DNA of 64,000 nucleotides from Salisapilia sapeloensis. Its lineage: Eukaryota > Oomycota > Peronosporomycetes > Peronosporales > Salisapiliaceae. Position numbers and translations under genes: made by a program. The first letter of the stretch is position 1. The number at the start of each line of letters is the position of its first letter. Location of the stretch: positions 33,878-97,877 of the forward strand of contig JAADVB010000043.1 of the NCBI GenBank assembly GCA_023334545.1. The letters are read 5' to 3'. This document shows, one piece after another, positions 42,768-52,188 of the stretch. The notes below the pieces were generated by a model, which worked only from the letters and a program-made list of their open reading frames with translations, was not told where the DNA came from and did no database searches.

Positions 42768-43026
42768 TCCATTAACTAGAGAATATGGCGCAAGACGATA
42801 TCTGTTGATGTGACGACGCTTGCGACGGGATGGAAATGCCAGAAATCAGCAAAGGACGGAGTGGCTGAACGGTCTTTTCGTAGGCTCCGATCTTTTTTAC
42901 TGAACGCAGTACGATTAATCTGGCGAACGCTACAAAGAGCAACAGTTAGGTATCGCTGTGTGGATAAATGTATCGATAGGTGCACTGCACACGTAAAGAA
43001 GAGCACGTCCTCGACGACCTCTTCGC
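42768..43026. other. PLD upstream region
   Basis: About 260 bp between the PLD start and a small plus-strand ORF. A plus-strand frame (42810-43097) and a minus-strand frame (42776-43231) are both open here, but neither has a recognisable motif. A 5' exon of the next small gene could lie here, joined by an intron that I could not place with confidence. Confidence 0.4.
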
Positions 43027-43269
43027 ATGCACCCATACGAAGGAACAATAGGAAGGACACATACCTTGTGCAAGGTATGTCGCGATCGTCAATATGAACA
43101 AGAACTAGCGGGAATTGCTCAAGCTGGCTTTGTTGAGGCGACGAGCAGATCGGAACCGCAGTTGTCAGAGGTTCCTCCGCTGACTTGCTCGATACAATGC
43201 GACGACCAGAGCGTGCGTGTTGCGAGATCATACTTCGAGGAACATTCGGAAAACCTTTTGCGTATCTGA
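43027..43269 (+). CDS. Small CxxC-containing ORF, tentative
   Basis: 80 residues from ATG 43027. The sequence is hydrophilic and has one CxxC (THTLCKVCRDRQYEQELAG) and two more Cys (TCSIQC), which could form a small zinc-binding unit. No family is recognised. The frame upstream is broken by a stop, while a coding-looking frame at 42810 onward is offset by one base, so a two-exon model is possible. A perfect 10-bp inverted repeat spans the CxxC codons. Coding status is uncertain because the minus strand is also open. Confidence 0.35.
   Translation: MHPYEGTIGRTHTLCKVCRDRQYEQELAGIAQAGFVEATSRSEPQLSEVPPLTCSIQCDDQSVRVARSYFEEHSENLLRI
43059..43080. repeat. Perfect 10-bp inverted repeat
   Basis: Arms acataccttg (43059-43068) and caaggtatgt (43071-43080) are exact reverse complements with a 2-bp TG spacer. 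On each strand it presents a CAAG|GTATGT sequence, which is a near-ideal 5' splice site. It may be chance, a splice site on either strand, or a dyad protein-binding site. Confidence 0.6.
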
Positions 43270-43389
43270 ATGCTTGGTTGTGGTCGGTTTGAAATCCATT
43301 CGGACACCAGCTTCATAATTTTTTTTCGTCGCTGTCGCAAACGTATCTTTGTGTGGTGGACCTTGTAGTGCTTTCGAATGATTATAAAC

Positions 43390-46300
43390 TTACCTACCCT
43401 TTTGCGAGATCAGAAGTGGGACCGTCTTCACGACGGCCACTATCTCGACGATGAAGCAAGTAAATGAGATTTCTGCCTGACGAAAGCGCAAGCTAGACAT
43501 GTTAAATTTATCGATGGGATTGTAAATGAATAAGACGTTTTCCTTGTATGTTAAATTTAGACTCTGCTCCATCTTGTCACTATCCATGTTAACGGTATCG
43601 ACCACGATTCGGACGATCAAAGTCCATTGCCTAGCGTCATTCCTCATCGTAAACTTGAGCTTTTCAAAGATATTTAATGCGTAATGTACCTGTCGTACGA
43701 CGCTATCGACGTTACGGGCGCTACTTGTGCGCATCGGACGCTTCTTCCGAGTTGTCTCGGTCTTATTCACTAGCATGCGACCTCGGTTACCAAGGAATGG
43801 CAATGTGATTTTTTGTCTGTATCATCCAAAACGATACATGTCAGCTAGATTTTACTTGTAACAGGAAAGACGTACCGATCATATGCAGGCATTTTGAAGC
43901 CTGCTCGGAAGACAAAGTCATCATCTCCTTGCTCATATCCCTAATAGCAATGCCATGAGTATCATCCGTGCACAAGTATCCAATCGAAGCTACAAACCGT
44001 GTAATCATCATTCGATTCGTGATGGTAGCAATTGGTAGGAACCAACGAATCGGAGTATCCATCAGGGAGCGCACCAGCTTCTTTTATCGTCATTGAAACC
44101 GGAACAGGCCGACTGCAAGCAATGCACATCACTGGTTTGGTACCCAATGCAGTGCTTTCGTGATTATCGATATGTATGCCCAGCGATAACTCGGCACGAA
44201 GATCTTGTAATGCCAAGTCCATCCGAGCTTTCATTTGATCTGCCATCTCTTTCTTTAGCCTAGCCATCTCTTCGGCGGTAAGGTCCTTGGCATCATCCAA
44301 TCGATCCTCCATTTTACGCGAAAAGTTTTCCAGCAGCACCCTGTAGTTCGCATTTGCCACTGGTGGTATCGTACTCGATATTCCATTATTGTCGCTGCCC
44401 TTTTGCTGCTGTCCCTTTGCATTATTTAAAGCAGCACTTCCAACTTTCTTTATCAACTCATTTAAGAAGTCATCATAAAGTTGCTTCGTATCGTGACTTA
44501 AAGCGGAAGGACCACCAACCAAGTGATCATACAAATCCTTCACTAGCGCTTGCCGATTGCGAACTCCAGTTGGCGTATCCATTCGGCCGTCTGAGTTTCC
44601 ACCTGTGCTACCATCACTTACTTGTTGCTGTAATTCCTCCATCGCTTTCTTTACTTTATCCAACTCTGCATCCAAATCTTGCTTCAACGTGTCTAAGCCT
44701 CCTAATATTCGGGCATCCTTGCCTGGGGAAGTGGATGGTCGATTGCTCAGCCCATCCACTTCCGACAAGACAACCGAGTTCACTTCATTCAATTTCTCTA
44801 CATCGTCCTCCAGAGCTTGTACTCTTCTCGTTGCACCCACTAATCGAAGTTCCAACTCTCGAATTAATTCCGAGTTATCGTCGTGAGAGGGCATTAAAGC
44901 TGATGAAGTTGTGGCACCAGATTCTTGTCCTGCAGCACCATTTGATTGCTGTAGCTGGTCAATATTTTCAACAGTAACACGATGGCTATAGCGGCGACGA
45001 AGGTTGTAATTTTTATGCCATAACGACCAGAGATGCTGGATTTGCTCACGCATTTTATCCAGCGATTTGATGAGCGGATCGTTTCGAAGCTCTGTTCCTT
45101 TATTCACTTGTAATGTCGCATCTGTCTCCTCATCAAGGTGCTTTAACTTGCGAATAAAGTCATTCACTCGTTCTTTCTCTTTGCCGTTCGCGTCTTGTAG
45201 TATCCTGAGAGGAATAGATTTTGTACTTACACCTTCTTGTAAGCTTTGAATCTCATTCAAAAGCGCTCGCAATGCCTCTTCAATGGATAGTGGTGTGTTG
45301 ATGAGTGGTGTCATGGACAACAAAGTGCGACGTTGCTGTCGTTGTAATTGTTCGAGCTCCTGCATTAACTCATCCGTGCAAAGTCCGCGCAACAAACGAT
45401 CCTCTACTGATTCCAATTCCTTCCTCCATTCCACTAATTGTGGCTTTATATGTTCTTGGTAGGACTGGTTACGATTTAGTAGCTCTTTCTGGAGTGAAAG
45501 CTTGGATTCAATAAGACGTAGCTGATGGAACTCATGGAACGTAGCGCCGTTGCGAAGAGCATCGATTTGAGCTTGCTGGTCCTGAATACCGACAAGCATC
45601 TTTTCCATATTTTCCTGGGCTGCTCCCATGTCTTCTTCGGTACTGCGTCGGAGGTCGGCAATTTTGGTAAACACGAACGACAAGTCCGGCACGGATGGTG
45701 CTACAGCTGCGCTCGTTGTTCTTGTTTTCGATTCATGTCCATCCTCTTCGCCAGAAACCTCGTTTGCTGGTTTCCCATCAGAACTACTCATTTCATTTTG
45801 ACCTTTGTCTGAAGTTTCCAATGCATTTCTTTGTAAGTCCGCATTAAACTTGAGTTGCATGTCAATGTCATCTAAGGATCCACGTATGCTACTGTTGTCT
45901 CTCTTCAGCTTGTCAATATCTTGTCCGTGCGTTTTGAGTAGTCCAGCATGATCAACGGACTCCTGGTGTAATTCATCCAAAAGTTTCTTTAGCTCTTCCA
46001 TCTTGGCCGTAAGCCTGGTTTGATCCTGACTGACAGCTTCGACAAGCTCACGCGACTTGCTGTCATCATTTAGTGACTTTGGAGTATTCTTTCGAGACAA
46101 TGATCGGTTCGAATCATTCGACTTTAGGGGAGGTGGCGATACGGGTGAGGCTTCCAGCAACGCATCTATCTTTCGTAGCTTGTCAGTGTGTTCCTGCAGA
46201 CGATTGTCATGCCTTCCAAACTGGTCTCGAAAAGCCTTCTTCAATTCCTCCATTTGGTTAAGAGCATCTTTTAAACTATCGTCACTAGCTCCTACGGTTT

Positions 46301-47205
46301 CTACAAGATCTGAATATATATACAATTGTAATTCTTGTTTCTAGTGTACCTTTGGCGGCGCCATCGGCATCGGGTTTACTCGCCTCACTGTCGTCATGAG
46401 CTGTATCTGCAACCAATTGGTCACTTGAGTCGAATGGAGAGGAGTTCTGATGATTCGAAGCCAATAATTCAGCCAAACGACTTTCAAATGCAGCCAGTAA
46501 TTCTGCTTTTGCTTTCTCAAGATCCTCTGGTAGCACGTACGCACTCTTTGTCAGCACCTGCTCATCAGAATGCTTATCTTCCATAGAGCGTCCTGTGCGA
46601 CTCGAAGCAGTACTTCGAGCAGATTCATTTCCTGTCTTTGCTTCTACTACTTCCTCCACCTCGTGCTCTTCACTGTTTTCAATGCCTCCATCGTTATGAG
46701 ATCTCGGTGGATCATCCCCCTTGGCGTTCATCTGCTCACCAAGTTGATCCAACTGCGCCTTCATATCATCCATTGCTTGTGCCATGTTCTTCTTCTCCGC
46801 ATCCGATCGTTCTAACTCACCTTTTAGCTCTTCCACTTTCTCCGACATGTCCTTCATGCAGCCACTCGTGTCACTCTGCTTTGCTTGTTGCTTCGCAACA
46901 TACTTACTTAGCTCTCGAAGGGCATTGAGCAGCGGATCCCAAGACAAACGACAAGCAATCAACTCTTCTCCAAGAAGTGAAGTAAACTTGGCAGGATCGA
47001 AGTAGTCATCTACTGATTCAGAGTCTTCGACTTGTGGTACATCATTCTGCTTTTCACTACTGTTCGCTTCCTCATTGTTACTCTTTTCAATAGTCGGAGC
47101 TTCAATGTCTACTTTCTGGTCATCAATCTCTTCAACCACGTCACTCGCACCAACGTTAGTGTCATCTATCGGTACAGGATCCTCGTCCATACCAGCTACG
47201 TTCAC
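43390..47205 (-). CDS. Large coiled-coil protein, QRICH2-like, four or more exons
   Basis: Exons 47205-46350, 46309-43998, 43940-43876 and 43816 to at most 43390 join in phase, giving up to 1219 residues. Intron 1 is only 40 bp. Most of the protein is heptad-rich coiled coil (about 90-160, 290-1000) with Ser/Asp linkers. Near the end a helix MARLKKEMADQMKARMDLAL precedes a CxxC segment PVMCIACSRPVPV, then after introns DDDFVFRAGFKMPAYDR and LPFLGNRGRML. This order (coiled coil, Cys-x-x-Cys with Arg-Pro, basic Pro tail) resembles the C-terminal domain of QRICH2, a sperm flagellum protein. The last 100 residues after SVVRQ look like read-through of a further intron (GTACAT donor), so the 3' end is unsure. 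Confidence 0.75.
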
Positions 47206-47396
47206 CTACGGACCTAGAGTTCTTCACTAGACGCTGTCAATCAGGTCAATGCGCCCAAGGTGTTACAATCCCACTCGATGTCTATTTATGTCTATCAGAT
47301 TATCTTTTATTTTTAGCTCTTTAAAGTAAGCGATCCTTTCTCTCAACCTGCATGTGTATCCTTCGGGCGACTTGACGATGCCATTCTTTTATTTCA

Positions 47397-49445
47397 TTAT
47401 CTGTCCAAAGGTTTGTCTTGCACGACATCAAAAGCAGGTGTGAGTCCATCATACGACCGGACACTCCAGCCTAAGAAAACCTTGTAGTCTCCGTTCACTT
47501 TGATGCGATATCGACCTGGAGGTGTATCCTTCGGAATTACCCATTCAATCGTAACAACAGAGGCAAATAATCCCTTTCTTTTCCAATGGAAAAACGTGTT
47601 CGGATCGCCATCGTCCGCGTAGAGTGTCCATTCGCCTTCTTCCTCTGACTTGAGACGATGAATTTCCAAAAACGTATCTTGCGTCCGAAGGCTATTCTTT
47701 GGATGAGCAGCATGGAAACTCACGGACACGGTGTCTCCAGCCTTGTACTTCTCCTCCACACTTTCCCCTTGGATGGTGCTACCGTACGAGACATTAGAGA
47801 TCAAGCCATCTCGTATCACTGGCAAGTTGTAGTCCCACGCACCAACACCTTTAATCGACGGAGGTGAAAGCGTCTTAAAGTCTTCACACTCTTCTAAAGC
47901 GTACAGCTCTCGTGCCAAAATGTCAAATTGCTGGCACGTGGCACTCAGTTGATTCGGTCCAAAGTGCGTCGAGGCACCTTCATAGCGTTGGACGGCATAC
48001 TCCTCTCGTGTCGTCAAGTACCCACAGTACGCGTTGCTTAGTCCTGAGATAATCGGTTCGTACGTGCGGACACCTAGTTCGGACAATATACAATGCAAGC
48101 GTGATCGCAATCGACGTCCGGCCATGGTGGTCATTTCAAACGGAACCCCGATGAGAGGAAGTTCATCCCCAATGACAATCAGTTGCAATGGAAGACGAGA
48201 TGGAGACAAGCCATACCGTTCTGTCGGAAACACGACTGGTTTCTCCTTTTGTAAAGACTGGAGCTCTGGCATGGTCGTGAACTTTGGGTAATTGCCCCAC
48301 TGGACACCTTCCGGAACGGCTGATACACCTCGTCCGTCGAACGTTGTGCCACCAATCATGGACACGCCGATGCATCCCGAGGACGTGCAAGTGCCACATT
48401 CCTTGTACTCTTGCCACTGATCCTTCAGTTCGATGGTACCAAAGTCAGCGTACTGGTGGATGTGTCGAATGTGTCCTGAGACTGGCTTGGATTCGAGAGC
48501 TTGCTTGTACAGATCTCTCGCGGTGTCGAGCTGAGCAGATGCGACCGTCACCATGCGGTCCTTGTCCTGATACTCTGTCTCGGACTGACGAGGACCAGCG
48601 ATATTGGGACTCACGTCGCCTTCATTGCTTTGTGCAAAGGCAGCGACGAAGGCCTTTGGATGATCGAGAATGTGATTTGTCCCAAAGTCTTTCTCGAAGA
48701 CATGTGCAGCATAGCCTTTATTGTCCCCAGTGATAAGCGTATACCAATTGCCCATACTCGTTGGATGGACTGCAAACCAATTAATCATACCAATCGGTTC
48801 ACCGTCCGTCGTGTCTAATCTCCATAATGTCATTTGCTTGTCCGTATCGTGTTTATACTTGCTTCGTTCCTCTGCCGGATTCGCTTCATACGCTTCAATC
48901 GACCGGTTGATCGATGCACCGAGGCATTCACCTTGTGCAACTCGAATAACACCGGGCGTCAGGTTCTGGTACGCACGCTGAATGGCTTGGAGAATGCCAT
49001 CCACAACGCACTCAAAGTTTTGCTTATCAGCGCCACTCAATGGCGGATGGAGGCTGTAGATAAAGTAGTGCGATAGACCTCCTGGAGCACAATGTGTGTG
49101 GGTCGCACTAATCATCACGTTTTCTCGTGTATATGTATTCGGTGGGATAATCGATGCGAACGGTTCTTCTTGTAGTCGCTGTAGCACAGTCTGCGAAACC
49201 CACTCGGAGATCATACCGAGGTCTGCTACGACGTAGACAAAGTGTTCGTTGCTCGGAACATGGTGAAAAGCGAACGCACGAGCTCGTAGTCGCATGTGGA
49301 TGCCAGACGTGAGCTGACCGGACTTGGCGTATCCGAACATACCGACTTCGGCTGCCGGTCCGGTGATGTCATACATGCCAGCACCAATGCATAGGTCACT
49401 GCTGGACGCCGGGATGCGTTCCTTTGCAGTCTTGTCGGATTGCAT
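47397..49445 (-). CDS. Neutral ceramidase
   Basis: 682 residues from ATG 49445 (MQSDKTAKERIPASS); the frame is open to 49571 with a second upstream ATG. Neutral ceramidases cleave ceramide to sphingosine and fatty acid. Seen: GAGMYDITGPAAEVGMFGYAKSG (about 20-45), IHMRLRARAF, YVVADLGMISE, metal-ligand block SATHTHCAPGG, GASINRS, INWFAVHPTSMGNW followed by TGDNKGYAAH, the SNEGDVSPNIAGP block, LPLIGVPFEMTTMAGRR, and the immunoglobulin-like C-terminal domain with GDTVSVSFHAAHPKN and FLEIHRL. No signal peptide is visible at either start, although family members are usually secreted or membrane-bound. Confidence 0.93.
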   Translation of the reverse strand: MQSDKTAKERIPASSSDLCIGAGMYDITGPAAEVGMFGYAKSGQLTSGIHMRLRARAFAFHHVPSNEHFVYVVADLGMISEWVSQTVLQRLQEEPFASIIPPNTYTRENVMISATHTHCAPGGLSHYFIYSLHPPLSGADKQNFECVVDGILQAIQRAYQNLTPGVIRVAQGECLGASINRSIEAYEANPAEERSKYKHDTDKQMTLWRLDTTDGEPIGMINWFAVHPTSMGNWYTLITGDNKGYAAHVFEKDFGTNHILDHPKAFVAAFAQSNEGDVSPNIAGPRQSETEYQDKDRMVTVASAQLDTARDLYKQALESKPVSGHIRHIHQYADFGTIELKDQWQEYKECGTCTSSGCIGVSMIGGTTFDGRGVSAVPEGVQWGNYPKFTTMPELQSLQKEKPVVFPTERYGLSPSRLPLQLIVIGDELPLIGVPFEMTTMAGRRLRSRLHCILSELGVRTYEPIISGLSNAYCGYLTTREEYAVQRYEGASTHFGPNQLSATCQQFDILARELYALEECEDFKTLSPPSIKGVGAWDYNLPVIRDGLISNVSYGSTIQGESVEEKYKAGDTVSVSFHAAHPKNSLRTQDTFLEIHRLKSEEEGEWTLYADDGDPNTFFHWKRKGLFASVVTIEWVIPKDTPPGRYRIKVNGDYKVFLGWSVRSYDGLTPAFDVVQDKPLDR

Positions 49446-49784
49446 GTGTTGATTGTCTGACAAGTCTCGTGTGTCTACTATCAAGTGTGTTTGTGTGCGA
49501 AAGGACAAAAATGATTGCTTCTTCCAGGTCTTTATGTGATTTTCATCTGGTTCGAGAATTTTTTCTTTCACTATCTCCTATGGCTATCTTTAATGTATTT
49601 ATTATAGTTGATGCTGCTATTGCAGCATTTAGTCGGTAGAGGGAAGTTTCGGCGAAGTGGCTTGGCAGAGCAGTAAATGACCACGCCATCTTCTCTTCGA
49701 GGAAGAATGGGGCGCAATCTTTGAAAGATGTTGACGCTTGGTCTTATGGAAAATGCTTGATGTTCTAAAGTGAATGGTAGTACG
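49446..49784. other. Ceramidase upstream region
   Basis: About 340 bp between two tandem minus-strand genes. The ceramidase frame stays open into it up to 49571. It contains the short dyad ATGCTGCTATTGCAGCAT around 49609-49628. No promoter element could be assigned. Confidence 0.4.
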
Positions 49785-50368
49785 TTAGGATTGGATATTT
49801 CTGAAGAGGTCTTGACAGAGCTCAAGAAAATCTTTATAAAGTGAGCTACCTTCATTGATCTGAGCTAGGAGGATCGTCAGATAGTAAGATATAAGGATGG
49901 GCATCACGAAGCGGGCATGTCTCATGTCGATGATTTTTCATCTTACCGGATGTACAGCTGCGTTCGACAGGTGCATTGCCATCCTTGGCCTCATTTCCAC
50001 GAAAAGGATTTTGTATGTAGTAGCAGATCTTTAGTTGAACTTGTAGTTGACCTAGGATGGATTCTTTCTCATGGATGTTATCCTGTGCGCCCGATCGAGA
50101 CTGTGTTTTAATGTGGCTGCATCTCGCTATCGGTTCGTAATGGTCGAGAGTCAACAAAATTTCCCTTGTTCTGTCTTTAAATCGGCTTGTCAAGCTTCGG
50201 ACTATCTCAGGATTTAGGATATCACTTAACAGTGAACGATAATTTCGAGATCGCGTTCAAATTAACGAAGTAGCCTTTCACTTACAAGGAACAACTAGAA
50301 CACACAAATAAAGCTAGATGCGAAAGTGATTGCAAAAAAGCTCTGATATGAAACCGAGAACTGGTCAT
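49785..50368 (-). CDS. Small hypothetical protein rebuilt from three exons
   Basis: Exons 50368-50286, 50224-49947 and 49864-49785 give 146 residues with matching phases; introns are 61 bp (GTAAGT donor, TTAAG acceptor) and 82 bp (GTAAGA donor, CCTAG acceptor). No family is recognised. The N-terminus MTSSRFHIRAFLQSLSHLAL followed by FVCSSC is Arg-bearing and then hydrophobic, fitting either a mitochondrial presequence or a signal peptide. The middle is helical and charged (RFKDRTREILLTLDHYEPIAR, ESILGQLQVQLKICYY). The C-terminal exon encodes INEGSSLYKDFLELCQDLF. Six or more Cys occur. The exon 3 frame is different from the exon 2 frame, so a single-frame reading misses it. Confidence 0.6.
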
Positions 50369-50938
50369 TTAGTCAGCAGAAGTCGCTCCTTTCCCAGGAC
50401 AAGTCCCGTGACAACTGCTGTCAGAATGTAGACGCACCGGACTATCGCATACAAAAACACAACTTCATTTGTGTGAGGCGAATTCTTTTCGTCACGGTGG
50501 CGATCTATGAGCGTATGACAGTTCCATCGACGGTATGATTTTCAGATTGATACATACTCCAATGTGTGCATCAATCTAAAGTGCCACTATAATCTTTATT
50601 CCAAATGCTCTCATCACCATTTCAGGCAGCGATACTTTCAGCTAAAACGATACTCAAGTCATCTCACTATGATTACTTCCTGTCGTATCTGTCCTCATCT
50701 TGTTCACTGTTACACTTTAGGTTATTGCACTAGGTTTCACTTCTTCGTTAGCTTTCTCTAATAGTCTACTTTGTGAATTTTAGTAAAAAGACGCTTTCAA
50801 GAAGATAACTCCATCGCTCAGTTCTTCTAAAACAAAAAGCGGAATTGTTGATTTTGTTGGAAGATGCTCTTTATCTGCGTATTCGGCAACCTTCTGTAGA
50901 GCAGTACCGGTTAGCATGTCATCCTTACAGAAGTCGAT
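50369..50938. other. Intergenic region, no supported feature
   Basis: About 570 bp between two minus-strand genes. It should hold the promoter of the 49785-50368 gene and the 3' UTR of the glucanase. Short frames such as 50564-50761 show nothing recognisable. Confidence 0.6.
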
Positions 50939-52033
50939 CTACAAGTGTAGCATCCAGCACGTAATCAAAATTTGGACAGAGCATGAAAAAGCAAAAGTGA
51001 AGATAGACGGCTTGGTCGCGGAGTTTCCATCCTCTTGACCATCAGATTGAATATCAGACGGTGATTTTGTGCATCCTTGGGTGCAGCCGTCGTCAGTAGC
51101 AAATGTTATGCTCTTCCAATTCAGCGCCGCTATCTCTGGTTTTAACTCGCGACCAATCGTGTAGATACCGAATGCCGTTTCCACCGTTCCATCTTCCGAT
51201 GTTTTGTGAGGTTCATCAAAACCTTCAAAGTAATAGTAGTCGATGTCATGTTCCTCTGCCAGTCGAACAAAGTCATGCAGGTATGTCGCGGCATTTTCCG
51301 GCGTTGCATCGCTCGCATTCTCGCTCTTTCCATCCGATGCCCATCCGGTCTCACTTATAAACACCGACTTACCCATTTCATCTGCTTTATTAAGTAGATC
51401 CGAGTATTGTTGGTAAAACCGCGAAACGGCTTCATCCACGTCTTTCTTTTCCCAGAAAGGAAAGAAGTTGGCACTCACGACATCCACCGCTTCAATAAGC
51501 TCTGTGTTAGCAAGATAGACGTCACCAATGTCAGCGATCGTGATCGGAATGTCTGGCACCAAGTCCTTGATTTCATTAAAGTAACCAATGATGGCAGCCA
51601 CAGTCACATCTTCTCGGTACACAGCTTCGCTTCCAACGTGGATATGAGCGATGGTGTCGGAGGTAATGATGCCTTCATCTATCAAAGCTTTTAAGCGCTT
51701 TTTTTCTTCTTTAAAGCCAGCTCCGTCCTCGCCGACCCAAAGACCGAGATCAAGTTGGAAACCCATATCAAGAGCTTGCGGAATGACATTGGCGTCCTGA
51801 TCGCAGTCCATAAGACTGAAGAGCCGCAAGTTACTCGTCAGGCCCCTCAGCGTTTTCAAGTCTGCCGTGATATCTTCTGTAGTCTTGCATTTGTCTTTTG
51901 GAGCTGCCCAGTCCGCACCAGCTCGAGAGCTGTAGTTGATACCACGAACGCGAAAGTCTGCAGCAAACGTGCCAAGTATGGTGCTCGATACCGTCAAAGC
52001 AGCAAGTAAGACGGTAGATATGCCGTGAACCAT
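50939..52033 (-). CDS. Secreted GH17 beta-1,3-glucanase with GPI-type tail
   Basis: 364 residues from the Met at 52033 (MVHGISTVLLAALTVSSTIL, a clear signal peptide ending near TFAADF); an in-frame ATG at 52078 would add 15 residues before it. GH17 enzymes cut beta-1,3-glucan, the main oomycete wall polymer. Seen: FRVRGINYSSRAG start, NLRLFSLMDCDQ, LDLGLWVGED, acid/base Glu in HVGSEAVYRED, ITIADIG, VSANFFPFWE, nucleophile Glu in VFISETGWASDG and YYYFEGFDEPHK. A Ser/Asp linker with several Cys and a hydrophobic last 20 residues (FTFAFSCSVQILITCWMLHL) suggest a GPI anchor. It probably remodels the organism's own wall. Confidence 0.93.
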   Translation of the reverse strand: MVHGISTVLLAALTVSSTILGTFAADFRVRGINYSSRAGADWAAPKDKCKTTEDITADLKTLRGLTSNLRLFSLMDCDQDANVIPQALDMGFQLDLGLWVGEDGAGFKEEKKRLKALIDEGIITSDTIAHIHVGSEAVYREDVTVAAIIGYFNEIKDLVPDIPITIADIGDVYLANTELIEAVDVVSANFFPFWEKKDVDEAVSRFYQQYSDLLNKADEMGKSVFISETGWASDGKSENASDATPENAATYLHDFVRLAEEHDIDYYYFEGFDEPHKTSEDGTVETAFGIYTIGRELKPEIAALNWKSITFATDDGCTQGCTKSPSDIQSDGQEDGNSATKPSIFTFAFSCSVQILITCWMLHL

Positions 52034-52188
52034 CGTAGCAGAAGACGTGGAAACTTGGAAAATGAAGTATGAATCCAAATCTACTGAACCCCTGATATCT
52101 ATGTATTCATATGGACCTATTTATATTTGTATAAAAAACACATTTATGCGAGACGACACGAATTTCGAACAAGAAGTTGTCAAGCGTG

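Noticed and set aside
42776..43231. 151-codon minus-strand ORF upstream of PLD
   Set aside because: Composition is unlike a protein domain, it overlaps a more coding-like plus-strand frame, and it likely represents PLD 5' sequence.
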